A DNA stretch of 11,594 nucleotides from NCBI GenBank assembly GCA_025450475.1, contig JANWHJ010000075.1, positions 1 to 11,594 on the forward strand, written 5' to 3'. Source of the stretch: Nitrososphaera sp. Its GTDB lineage: Archaea > Thermoproteota > Nitrososphaeria > Nitrososphaerales > Nitrososphaeraceae. The position numbers and the translations under genes are program-made. The notes beneath the pieces are model-generated. The model did no database searches, was not told the DNA's origin, and saw only the letters and a program-made list of their open reading frames with translations. How positions within the stretch are numbered: the first letter of the stretch is position 1; the number at the start of each line of letters is the position of its first letter. Positions 5,514 to 11,594 of the stretch are shown here, piece by piece.

Positions 5514-6407
5514 ATGGATTTTGAGCGCTATCTGAAAGCTGGGAGGATAGCAGCGGAAGTGAGGGAGAGCGCCAGGAAAACATACCACGTGGGTTCGACG
5601 CTATTCGAGATCTGCGAATCCGTCGAGGCACACATCCGCAGCATGAACGGCCAACCCGCGTTTCCCGTCAACACGAGCCTCAATGAGATAGCTGCGCATT
5701 ATACGGCCGAACCAAACGATGCCACAGTTGTAAAGGAAGATGACGTGCTCAAGATAGATATCGGAGTGCATATCGACGGCTACATTGCGGACACGGCAGT
5801 CACTGTTTGCTATAATCCAAAGTATGAAGCGCTTGTCAAGGCAGCCGAGGCTGCGTTGGGTGAGGCCGTGCGCATGGCAAGGACCAACACTAAGGCAAGC
5901 GACATCGGCAGGACCATAGAGGGTACGATAACAAAGTTCGGCTTTAGACCGATCCAGAACTTGAGCGGCCATTCCCTCCAGCAATACACGATCCACGCTG
6001 GCAAGTCAATACCAAACATCTGGACGATTGGTTCTTCCTTCAGGCTGCTCGCAAACGAGGCGTACGCAATAGAGCCTTTTGTTACGACAAGAGATGGGCA
6101 GGGGGCAGTCCACGAGGGACAGACCAAGAACATTTTTGGGATAACATCGAGAAAGCCCATCAAGGACAAAGAGGCAGACGAACTCTTGGAACTCATCTGG
6201 GGCAGGTATAGGTCTCTGCCTTTTGCCATGCGGTGGCTCACCGACAAGTACGAAGAAAAAGAGCTTCGCAGGTTGATAGTAGTCCTGACAAAGAAAAAGA
6301 ACTTGCACTCATATCCGATACTCGTCGAGGGCTACGACAAGATAGTCGTTCAAGCAGAGCACACACTCATCCCTGCCGAATCTACTGTCAATGTCATAAC
6401 GCTATGA
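5514..6407 (+). CDS. map: Methionine aminopeptidase, archaeal type II
   Basis: The 297-residue protein removes the initiator methionine from nascent proteins in the cytoplasm. It has the pita-bread fold landmarks: substrate-binding His62 (IAAHYTAEP), Asp82 in KIDIGVHIDGY, Asp93 in IADTAV, His153 in LSGHSLQQYTIHAGKSIPN, Glu187 in YAIEPF and Glu282 in QAEHTLIP. These are the five dinuclear metal ligands, and their numbering nearly equals that of the Pyrococcus furiosus enzyme (82, 93, 153, 187, 280), which independently supports the ATG at 5514. Residues about 190-270 form the helical insertion typical of type II enzymes. An upstream in-frame ATG (5490) lies in the TATA box and is rejected. The gene stands alone, divergent from the DtxR regulator. 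Confidence 0.96.
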   Translation: MDFERYLKAGRIAAEVRESARKTYHVGSTLFEICESVEAHIRSMNGQPAFPVNTSLNEIAAHYTAEPNDATVVKEDDVLKIDIGVHIDGYIADTAVTVCYNPKYEALVKAAEAALGEAVRMARTNTKASDIGRTIEGTITKFGFRPIQNLSGHSLQQYTIHAGKSIPNIWTIGSSFRLLANEAYAIEPFVTTRDGQGAVHEGQTKNIFGITSRKPIKDKEADELLELIWGRYRSLPFAMRWLTDKYEEKELRRLIVVLTKKKNLHSYPILVEGYDKIVVQAEHTLIPAESTVNVITL

Positions 6408-6445
6408 GACAATTATACTGGAATACTTTAATATTCATCAGAATT

Positions 6446-6487
6446 CGATTTGATTCGATCTTGTCAAGATCGACCAGATTCAAATCG
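6446..6487. terminator. Long imperfect hairpin between convergent genes
   Basis: A nested inverted repeat lies 39 bp after the methionine aminopeptidase stop. The outer arms are CGATTTGA (6446-6453) and TCAAATCG (6480-6487). The inner arms are CGATCTTG (6456-6463) and CAAGATCG (6465-6472), around a single T. It lies between two convergent genes, which suits a bidirectional transcription end or a 3' stabilising structure. The rest of the gap (6408-6618) shows no other gene; AT-rich sequence precedes the hairpin. Confidence 0.45.
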
Positions 6488-6618
6488 GCAGGAATAACAT
6501 TGAGCAATGAACAAGGGCTGTTTCCACAGAATGTCAGTACCCACACCAAACATAAGATTTACTTGAAGTGTCGAGGGGGCTTTCTTGACCTTGCAAATTT
6601 CGTAACAACAATAGCACT

Positions 6619-6816
6619 CTAGCGCTTTTCCCCAGGGTACTCGCCGTAGACCGCGGTGACAAGCCTCTCTGAAGATGAGCACTTATTGCATTGTGTCGTG
6701 CGTTTATAGACATAGTCGCCTTCCTCAAATCGGCGTCTTGTTTTTTCGCCGCATGACTGGCACGTTTCTTCCGAGTATATTTCGGGCTTGACTTCCTTTT
6801 TCTTGCCAAACAACAC
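6619..6816 (-). CDS. Small zinc-ribbon protein
   Basis: This 65-residue protein carries two CxxC knuckles, CQSC (19-22) and CNKC (43-46), separated by 20 residues, the spacing of a zinc ribbon. The N-terminus is basic (FGKKKEVKPE) and there are no membrane segments. Small zinc ribbons commonly contact nucleic acid or proteins; no specific function can be read. The GTG start shares one base with the TAG stop of the DUF1512 gene (TAGTG), so translation is very probably coupled and the two proteins may work together. Other frames across this stretch encode long ORFs, but those lack the conserved Cys pattern and overlap the DUF1512 end, so I treat them as shadows. Confidence 0.82.
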   Translation of the reverse strand: MLFGKKKEVKPEIYSEETCQSCGEKTRRRFEEGDYVYKRTTQCNKCSSSERLVTAVYGEYPGEKR

Positions 6817-7967
6817 TACTGACCGACCCCCATAGTGTTCCCGACGCCTATTACCATGACCGACTGGCCTTCAGTAGCCCTGTCCTCGATGACTGAATAG
6901 ACGGTGCTTCTCACTTTTTCAGACGCGTCAGCAATCTCTTTTCTCATTATGGTGATTGCGTCTTGGACCGATTGCTTAACAATCACCGCATACACCGGAA
7001 TATCCAGTCGCGTTACCGCGTCCTCTATCTGGTACTTATCGACCCCGATGCCGCCTATCGCCGCGCCAATGCCTTCTGCAATGTCGCCGGTGCGCTCGCC
7101 TTCCAGCTTTAACGCGGCATCTATCATAACAATTATGTCAAACTTCATCCCAAGGTCTCCTGCGAGCCTCGTTATTGCTTCACCCGGCCTTCCAACCGTC
7201 CCTGCCGGGCCCTCGGCCTTGACCAGGTACAGCTTTCTTCCCTTGTACTCATCTTCGGTGTAGACCGTCTCTTTCGCAGCAAGCTTCTTTTCTTTTCCAA
7301 GCATCATCTTGCCCACGACCATCGGACCGATGCCGTCACCTATCGGCTGGCCGCGTTTGAACGCGTATATCGCCTTCTGCAGTGCTTCAGCCTCTTCGAG
7401 GAGTAGGGGCATGACCATCTGTAGCTGTACGAGAACAAACATACTGGTAGTACGTTTGCCCATAAGGTAAAAGTGCCTTACGATCTTGTAGATCATGTTC
7501 AGAGCGGTTGCCGCCTCAAGTATGTTTTCTATTTTAGAGACTTCGAGGTCATTTGCATCCGCGCACATCTTCTTAACTTCGGCATGCAGCCGATCATCCC
7601 TAGTCTTCATGATATGGTCTAGCTTTCGCACAATGCCGAATGGATCGAGGTCAACAGGCATTATTGTAAAATATTCCAAGAATTTGTCGACTCCGGCCGC
7701 CGGGTCATTCGATACGGATGTCCTAACAGCGGTCTTGACGTAGTCTATAGACTCCTTTCTGGCGGTCTCCTTCATGGTCTTTAGCTTCAAAAGCGACTTT
7801 GAAATTTCTCCAAGGATCACGCGCGATTGAAATTTCTGCGCGTAAAGCATGAAGAACGGGATTATTGCAAAGGAGATGATGTAAATCCACATCATAGGGT
7901 TGCTAAAGTCAAAATCTCCCCCGAACAGACTTTCGAGCTGGGACAGAAATGAAGAGAAACCTGACAT
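6816..7967 (-). CDS. DUF1512 family protein, N-terminally membrane anchored
   Basis: With the ATG at 7967 the product is 383 residues, the usual length of archaeal DUF1512 proteins, whose function is unknown. A short soluble leader is followed by one hydrophobic segment around residues 24-42 (PMMWIYIISFAIIPFFMLYA), then a long soluble domain, presumably cytosolic. The C-terminal half contains a Gly-rich Rossmann-like portion: VKAEGPAGTVGRPGEAI, FDIIVMIDAALKLEGERTGDIAEG, AAIGGIGVDKYQIED and an ending VMVIGVGNTMGVGQ. An upstream TTG at 8009 would add 14 residues, but it lies inside the TATA-like CCTTTATTTG (8016-8007), so ATG 7967 is preferred, giving a leader of roughly 20 nt. It overlaps the zinc-ribbon gene by one base. 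Confidence 0.82.
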   Translation of the reverse strand: MSGFSSFLSQLESLFGGDFDFSNPMMWIYIISFAIIPFFMLYAQKFQSRVILGEISKSLLKLKTMKETARKESIDYVKTAVRTSVSNDPAAGVDKFLEYFTIMPVDLDPFGIVRKLDHIMKTRDDRLHAEVKKMCADANDLEVSKIENILEAATALNMIYKIVRHFYLMGKRTTSMFVLVQLQMVMPLLLEEAEALQKAIYAFKRGQPIGDGIGPMVVGKMMLGKEKKLAAKETVYTEDEYKGRKLYLVKAEGPAGTVGRPGEAITRLAGDLGMKFDIIVMIDAALKLEGERTGDIAEGIGAAIGGIGVDKYQIEDAVTRLDIPVYAVIVKQSVQDAITIMRKEIADASEKVRSTVYSVIEDRATEGQSVMVIGVGNTMGVGQ

Positions 7968-8006
7968 TTGATTGTCTTTATCCGGGTCGAAAGGGGCTGA
8001 CAAGCT

Positions 8007-8016
8007 CAAATAAAGG
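8007..8016 (-). promoter_or_regulatory. TATA box of the DUF1512-zinc ribbon operon
   Basis: The minus strand reads CCTTTATTTG, with an expected transcript start near 7986. It separates this operon from the upstream histidine kinase, whose stop lies at 8062. Confidence 0.4.
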
Positions 8017-8061
8017 TTACGTCGGACATGATATTCACAAACAAGATTTCAGACAGACCTT

Positions 8062-9228
8062 TTAGCTGCCTGATATTGGAAGGCGCACTATGAACGTACA
8101 TCCTATCCCCGTCACGTTATTTCCAGCAATAATATGTCCTCCGTGATCCTGAATAATCGACCTCGCTATATACAGACCGAGACCTGCACCAATCTTGTCA
8201 AGATGGGCTCCTGATGTCTTGGCAGCGAATTTCTCAAAAAGTGTGGGGAATATCTCTTCCGAAATCCCCGGGCCACTATCAGTAATTATTATCTCAAATT
8301 GGTTGCGAGATTTCAAAGCAGTAGTCTTGATTGTGATCCGGCCGCCTTCCGTAAACTTCATGCTATTTCCAACAATATTTGACAATGCCTGAATTATGCG
8401 GCCCTTGTCCAGCTTGAGCTCTATGTCATCATTTAATTCTGTTTCTATTGCAATAGTGGGCTTGTCTGATTCAAGTCTATAACGCAATCCGACTGTGGCA
8501 TTTGTTATCATTTCAGTGATTACTTCATTGATTCCGACCATCTCCTTCTGATATGAAAGACCATTACTCTGAATTCTGCTAACATCGAGGATGTCATTTG
8601 TTATGTTTGTCAATCGATTGGCCTCCTTCCTAATCCCAATTAATGCCTGCTCGTGTTTCATAATGCCTTTCGCGGCCAATTCCGCGAAGCCAAGAATAGG
8701 TTGGAGAGGTGTACGTAGTTCGTGGGCTGCGAGCTTTATGAATTCTTCTTGAAGTTGGTTTGCCTTTTCAAGCTGCCTTCGTGCTTCATAGATTTCAGTG
8801 GCGTCAATGATTGCAGTATTGCTGCCCTTTAAGTTTCCTTTGTCGTCATATAGGTTACTAGCATTCAGAAGGACTGGAAAAACACAGCCATTTTTTCTCC
8901 TGAACCAAACTTCCTTATTTGCTACGGTGCCAGTAGACCGCCATTCTTCAAAAGATTTTTTCATTGCGTCAAGACTATCTTTGGCGGTATGCTCAAATAT
9001 CGAATGTCCGATGACCTCGGACTTTCCTGAATATCCCAGTCCTATGACATAAGATTGGTTGCAATCGATAATCATTCCTTCCCTATCAATGGTACGAAAC
9101 ATGTCCGGAGAGCCATCATAAAGATTCCTGTACTTGCATTCCAACTGCTTTATCTCATTAAATTGGTCTTCGATGATGTCCTCTCTTCGTGAAGAAAGGA
9201 AATTTCGTTTTCTACCCTCAAGGTTCAT
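8062..9228 (-). CDS. Soluble PAS-domain sensor histidine kinase
   Basis: The 388 residues contain a PAS domain (about 30-145: YDGSPDMFRTIDREG, CNQSYVIGLGYS, VWFRRKNG) and a HisKA dimerisation domain with the H box LAAHELRTPLQPILGFAEL (166-184; phosphorylated His169). The ATPase domain follows, with N box NIVGNSMKF (284-292), G1 DSGPGI (317-322), F box FPTLFEKF (327-334) and G2 GAGLGLYIA (347-355). All catalytic motifs are intact. There is no transmembrane segment or signal peptide, so it should sense an internal cue. No heme- or flavin-binding Cys/His signature in the PAS domain is evident. No response regulator lies in the window, so it is an orphan kinase; Nitrososphaera genomes are rich in these. 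An inverted repeat (9282-9305) lies 54 bp before the start and may be regulatory. Confidence 0.95.
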   Translation of the reverse strand: MNLEGRKRNFLSSRREDIIEDQFNEIKQLECKYRNLYDGSPDMFRTIDREGMIIDCNQSYVIGLGYSGKSEVIGHSIFEHTAKDSLDAMKKSFEEWRSTGTVANKEVWFRRKNGCVFPVLLNASNLYDDKGNLKGSNTAIIDATEIYEARRQLEKANQLQEEFIKLAAHELRTPLQPILGFAELAAKGIMKHEQALIGIRKEANRLTNITNDILDVSRIQSNGLSYQKEMVGINEVITEMITNATVGLRYRLESDKPTIAIETELNDDIELKLDKGRIIQALSNIVGNSMKFTEGGRITIKTTALKSRNQFEIIITDSGPGISEEIFPTLFEKFAAKTSGAHLDKIGAGLGLYIARSIIQDHGGHIIAGNNVTGIGCTFIVRLPISGS

Positions 9229-9281
9229 CTGATTTGTGTCCTTTTCAACAAAGATTTCACACTCCTGACAAGATATCTATG

Positions 9282-9305
9282 AATATGTATTTCAAATTAC
9301 ATATT
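9282..9305. repeat. Inverted repeat upstream of the histidine kinase
   Basis: AATATGTA (9282-9289) and TACATATT (9298-9305) are perfect 8-bp inverted arms with an 8-bp AT-rich spacer. The minus strand ATACATATTC over the proximal arm may serve as the kinase gene's TATA box, so a bound regulator would interfere with initiation. Which protein binds is unknown. Confidence 0.4.
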
Positions 9306-9359
9306 TCCTTAGTCATATCAATGAGACCAAAGCCAATTCATAGTGGATTATCGCCCTGC

Positions 9360-9503
9360 TCATTTTCCTTTGTGGCACCCGCACTGGCACTTTACTAGCT
9401 TCATGTCGAATGAGCAATCATGGTCCGGTCCGCACGCTTCGCCCACCGGCCACTCACCGGGACACTCATTGTGCCGATCGCGCTTGCAAAAGAAAGTCAG
9501 CAT
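9360..9503 (-). CDS. Small cysteine-rich protein (47 residues), probably metal-binding
   Basis: This short gene fills most of a gap of about 315 bp. The product begins MLTFFCKRDRHNECP and ends LVKCQCGCHKGK before a TGA at 9360-9362. It has seven cysteines (6, 14, 24, 30, 39, 41, 43) and histidines at 11, 28 and 44; the CQCGCH cluster near the C-terminus is the most striking. Such a Cys/His density in 47 residues suggests a zinc or other metal site. A TATA-like CATTAAATC (9536-9528) is centred about 29 bp before the ATG at 9503, exactly the leaderless spacing used by other genes here. I do not recognise a named family. It could be a chance frame, but the promoter placement, Cys pattern and otherwise empty gap argue for a real gene. 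Confidence 0.72.
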   Translation of the reverse strand: MLTFFCKRDRHNECPGEWPVGEACGPDHDCSFDMKLVKCQCGCHKGK

Positions 9504-9527
9504 CCACGATGAAAGGGGTGAAAAGAA

Positions 9528-9536
9528 GATTTAATG
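9528..9536 (-). promoter_or_regulatory. TATA box of the small cysteine-rich gene
   Basis: The minus strand reads CATTAAATC, centred about 29 bp before the ATG at 9503. It starts 8 bp after the stop of the preceding same-strand gene, so the Cys-rich gene can be expressed independently of it. Confidence 0.5.
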
Positions 9537-9543
9537 TTTCTGA

Positions 9544-9804
9544 TTACATCTGTATGTTGAATAGCTGCGGAGCATAGATGGAGCCTTCCCGCACGCGCTT
9601 GACCCTTGCCACTGACAGATAGTGCGGCCACAATGTCACCATTATGTGTCCTTCCGGCACACCCTCCGGCACTTCTATGACCTCGATGTCACTTTCGTTC
9701 ACGCCGTATTCGCCCAGCTTTTCCTTTGCCAGCTCGACGTGGTCTGCCGGCATGCCGCTGCTATAGACGTAGACCTTGCCGGCGTATACTATCCTTTCTG
9801 CCAT
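9544..9804 (-). CDS. Uncharacterised 86-residue protein
   Basis: I do not recognise a family. The sequence reads as a compact alpha/beta domain: a strand IVYAGKVYVYSSG (5-17), a helix DHVELAKEKLGEYG (21-34), a strand IEVIEVPEG (40-48), another strand HIMVTLWPHYLSVARVKRV and a short hydrophobic end (YAPQLFNIQM). There are no cysteines, membrane segments or signal peptide. The length and ATG start at 9804 are clear. The gap to the coiled-coil gene upstream is 37 bp; a weak AT-rich element about 26 bp before the ATG could be its promoter, or it could be co-transcribed with the coiled-coil gene. Codon use is like its neighbours, and it is probably a conserved thaumarchaeal gene. Confidence 0.75.
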   Translation of the reverse strand: MAERIVYAGKVYVYSSGMPADHVELAKEKLGEYGVNESDIEVIEVPEGVPEGHIMVTLWPHYLSVARVKRVREGSIYAPQLFNIQM

Positions 9805-9841
9805 CTTCAGTAGGTACCTCTACCGGCCACAAAAACGTATC

Positions 9842-10822
9842 TCAGTCAGAGCCCGAGTCTCCGAATATCAGCTTCATTTCATCAAACGTAAGTTTTTCGC
9901 CGCTTGACATCTTTTTAAGCGCAGCTTCCTTCAAAACGTTCCACCTATCCTGATAATCTTTGTCCTTCTTTGCACGTTCCTGAATTGCCTCCTGCCTTGC
10001 CACGCGCCGGTCATCCGTCTCCTTCTGCCGCTTGTGACGGAATTCCGCTGCCTGCATACGCGATTTTTTGAACGCTATTGCGTTAAGTTGGGTCTCTATC
10101 ATTTCCAGCTTTGCACCGGCTTCCCTCACCATATGGATCACCTTCCTGCGTTCTTCGTATAGGCTTTCCCTCTGGTTTATGAGGATATCAAGGCTCTCCT
10201 TTAGCCTGCCAATATTGCTCCCGTATTCCTCTTTTAGCCGGAAGATCTGGTTAACCTGACCTTTCAAATGATCGTACTGGGTGGACATCGTGTCGTACTT
10301 GCTCCTTTTCTTGTCCCTAATTTTCAGTGCGTGCAGCTTAGTCGCGATTTCCTTTGACCGGGCTACGAGCTTCCGTTCCTCGTCTTTGGACAGTTTCTTT
10401 GTCTGGATGTCACGCTCGATTTGGTCGAGTGCCTTGTTTAGACTGTGAACGTCGCTCCGCTCCTTTCTCGATCTTATCGCCGCAGGACTGACCTTGTCGT
10501 CCAGGCTCCTCATTTGGTTCTTGGCCTCGATTAGATTGTTGCGAAGCTCGACAAACTTTGGGTATTCCGCGTCCTTCTCGTTGTTCACTTGCTTTAGCTT
10601 GGATCTCAGGCCATCAAGCTGCATCCGTTCCGCATCTATCTGATTCTTGACGCCCTCCAGCTGTCTATTTATCTCGTCGATCTTTGTCTCGCCAGTCTTT
10701 TGTTCTTCGACAACTGCCTTCTTGAACTCGAGTAGAGTCTTGAGGTTTGGATCCTCAGTATTGCCATTTGAGGTTGTTGCTGTCAATATTGCGCTGCCAC
10801 CATTGTCACTGTCCCGTACCAC
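9842..10822 (-). CDS. Archaeal coiled-coil protein (COG1340-like)
   Basis: The 326-residue protein is almost wholly a charged coiled coil from about residue 28 to 300, with long Lys/Glu/Gln-rich heptads such as QKTGETKIDEINRQLEGVK. A short disordered N-terminus is rich in Ser, Thr and Asn. The C-terminal segment ALKKMSSGEKLTFDEMKLIF (299-318) matches the conserved tail of archaeal COG1340 proteins ('l.kGekLsleElkll'). No function is established for that group; structural or scaffold roles are plausible. There are no membrane segments. The start is GTG at 10822. A strongly AT-rich block (10840-10867) about 30 bp upstream supplies the promoter, and the gene is divergent from the Cys/His-rich gene at 10969. 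Confidence 0.85.
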   Translation of the reverse strand: MVRDSDNGGSAILTATTSNGNTEDPNLKTLLEFKKAVVEEQKTGETKIDEINRQLEGVKNQIDAERMQLDGLRSKLKQVNNEKDAEYPKFVELRNNLIEAKNQMRSLDDKVSPAAIRSRKERSDVHSLNKALDQIERDIQTKKLSKDEERKLVARSKEIATKLHALKIRDKKRSKYDTMSTQYDHLKGQVNQIFRLKEEYGSNIGRLKESLDILINQRESLYEERRKVIHMVREAGAKLEMIETQLNAIAFKKSRMQAAEFRHKRQKETDDRRVARQEAIQERAKKDKDYQDRWNVLKEAALKKMSSGEKLTFDEMKLIFGDSGSD

Positions 10823-10839
10823 GCTGTTTACGGACTGTT

Positions 10840-10867
10840 ATAACATCAAAAATATATTTTTTGTTAT
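10840..10867. promoter_or_regulatory. AT-rich symmetrical element, promoter of the coiled-coil gene
   Basis: A 14-bp perfect palindrome AAAAATATATTTTT (10848-10861) is flanked by ATAACA (10840-10845) and TGTTAT (10862-10867), offset by 2 bp. The minus-strand TATA at about 10854 lies 32 bp from the GTG at 10822. The symmetry suggests that a dimeric regulator could bind here. Confidence 0.45.
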
Positions 10868-10935
10868 TCTGTACACCCACACAGGGTAATTAACATCCTT
10901 CATGACGGTGCAACAATTGCAATCACCCCTACATC

Positions 10936-10943
10936 TTTATAAG
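10936..10943 (+). promoter_or_regulatory. TATA box of the Cys/His-rich 131-residue gene
   Basis: TTTATAAG is centred about 29 bp before the ATG at 10969. This favours the ATG over an in-frame GTG at 10957, which would fall at or before the transcript start. Confidence 0.6.
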
Positions 10944-10968
10944 AGAAGAGTGTGTAGTGGGGCCGGTA

Positions 10969-11364
10969 ATGGATGATTTTGAAAGGGACTTTCCAGACTT
11001 TGACTGGAAAAACATCCCTGCATATAAGCATCCCGGCGGAAAGGATTGTCCTTGTCCAAAGCACGAATACATTAGGGAGCAGATTAATGTGGCAAAGAGC
11101 GTTAGCCAAAATAGCAAGGATGTTTCCCCTGAGTTTCGTTATAGTGCACAGGTTACCTTAAAGTTCTGCCCCGACCACTACAACACATATTTCAACGAAG
11201 TAATACCATCTATGCCGATGAAGTATCGCTTCATGACCAAAGTCGCTCTGAAGCTGGGGGCAATTACAATACAAAAGCTCACCTACATGCAATCCGACCA
11301 ATGCTTTTACTGCAAATTCGGCTCTGGCGGCTTTGACAAGAAAAACGAGCTTCCACCCATCTAG
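10969..11364 (+). CDS. Uncharacterised Cys/His-rich protein (131 residues), possible metal binder
   Basis: No known family is recognised. The acidic, aromatic N-terminus (MDDFERDFPDFDWKNIPAYK) is followed by three Cys/His clusters: CPCPKH (27-32), CPDH (67-70) and CFYC (112-115), plus His21. Five cysteines and three histidines arranged in pairs suggest a zinc or iron-sulphur site formed by distant parts of the chain. There is no signal peptide or membrane helix. The start is ATG at 10969, supported by the TATA box at 10936-10943; GTG at 10957 would add four residues. The TAG stop overlaps the stop of the convergent gene within a CTAG palindrome. It is divergent from the coiled-coil gene, separated by 146 bp. 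Confidence 0.8.
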   Translation: MDDFERDFPDFDWKNIPAYKHPGGKDCPCPKHEYIREQINVAKSVSQNSKDVSPEFRYSAQVTLKFCPDHYNTYFNEVIPSMPMKYRFMTKVALKLGAITIQKLTYMQSDQCFYCKFGSGGFDKKNELPPI

Positions 11365-11594
11365 GTTTCTATCAGCATCGTGGCGTCGAACACCATGTTA
11401 TGGAGCGTCGTCTTGTTGTCTGACGAAAAGCCAAGCGAAAGGACATTGCGAATGATTATCGAAATGTAGGAAAACTTGCGATTGGACTCTGATACGTACC
11501 CGTCGAAGAACGCCTTTTCAACTTCCCTGTATCTGCCCAAATCCATAATGCTTGCAAGGAACGAGCCGATGTCCATGCTCGTTGCGTAATTCGA
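11361..11594 (-). CDS. Uncharacterised protein, 3' part only
   Basis: Only the last 77 residues are visible, and the frame stays open to the right edge, so the true start probably lies outside; an internal ATG at 11576 cannot be excluded. The visible part looks alpha-helical (SFLASIMDLGRYREVEKAFFDGY) with a hydrophobic stretch YISIIIRNVLSLGF and ends MVFDATMLIET. No motif identifies a family. Its TAG stop is read from the same CTAG palindrome (11361-11364) as the stop of the convergent upstream gene, so the two coding regions overlap by two bases and leave no room for a separate terminator. Confidence 0.65.
   Translation of the reverse strand, partial: SNYATSMDIGSFLASIMDLGRYREVEKAFFDGYVSESNRKFSYISIIIRNVLSLGFSSDNKTTLHNMVFDATMLIET

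Noticed and set aside
6534..6809. Basic 91-residue open frame (MARKRKSSPKYTRKK...) on the minus strand
   Set aside because: It is a shifted frame over the zinc-ribbon gene. The overlapping frame with two CxxC motifs and the coupled GTG start is far more credible.
9343..9534. 63-residue plus-strand open frame in the gap after the histidine kinase
   Set aside because: It is antisense to the Cys-rich small gene, and its His/Ser/Pro-rich content is what the antisense of Cys/Gly codons produces. No promoter was seen.
1..11594. Search for CRISPR arrays, insertion sequences, integrase/attachment sites or defence genes
   Set aside because: I saw no regularly spaced direct repeats, transposase-like proteins or recognisable defence domains. 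The tRNA-Gln is not flanked by a visible integrase or a duplicated tRNA 3' end in this window.

Overview
The window looks like a chromosomal segment of an ammonia-oxidising thaumarchaeon, most likely of the soil Nitrososphaera type. The archaeal signs are a pelota (aPelota/Dom34) gene, an archaeal type II methionine aminopeptidase, a DUF1512 protein, a COG1340-like coiled-coil protein, a tRNA with a bulge-helix-bulge intron, and TATA boxes about 25-30 bp upstream of start codons (leaderless transcripts). Balanced base composition and an orphan cytosolic histidine kinase fit Nitrososphaera. The genus is inferred from the look of the proteins, not from a database search.

Layout, left to right: (i) 1-375 (-), 5' part of a D-2-hydroxyacid dehydrogenase; (ii) 415-508 (-), tRNA-Gln(UUG) with a 21-nt intron in the D arm; (iii) 541-1593 (-), a DUF354 glycosyltransferase/epimerase-fold protein, divergent from (iv) 1661-2821 (+), a UDP-glucose/GDP-mannose-dehydrogenase-like protein that seems to lack the catalytic residues, followed by cutA (2847-3197, +). 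(v) Pelota (3153-4217, -) overlaps the 3' end of cutA, and its start overlaps the stop of an unknown small gene (4214-4657, -). (vi) A 143-bp gap holds a widely spaced inverted repeat. (vii) A DtxR/MntR-type metalloregulator (4801-5268, -) has a perfect 8-bp inverted repeat over its promoter. (viii) Methionine aminopeptidase (5514-6407, +) ends at a non-coding stretch with a long imperfect hairpin. (ix) A zinc-ribbon protein and a DUF1512 membrane-anchored protein form an overlapping pair (6619-7967, -). (x) A PAS histidine kinase follows (8062-9228, -). (xi) A 47-residue cysteine-rich protein (9360-9503, -), an 86-residue protein (9544-9804, -) and a coiled-coil protein (9842-10822, -) lie in a row. 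(xii) A Cys/His-rich 131-residue protein (10969-11364, +) shares a CTAG stop palindrome with the gene entering from the right edge (11361-11594, -).

Most of this is core information processing (tRNA, ribosome rescue, N-terminal Met removal) and metal handling (CutA, DtxR, several small Cys proteins), packed tightly. There are no mobile elements, CRISPR arrays or defence islands. The most noteworthy items are the short Cys-rich gene, the D-arm tRNA intron, the Cys-less dehydrogenase homologue, the candidate DtxR operator, and the unknown gene translationally coupled to pelota.
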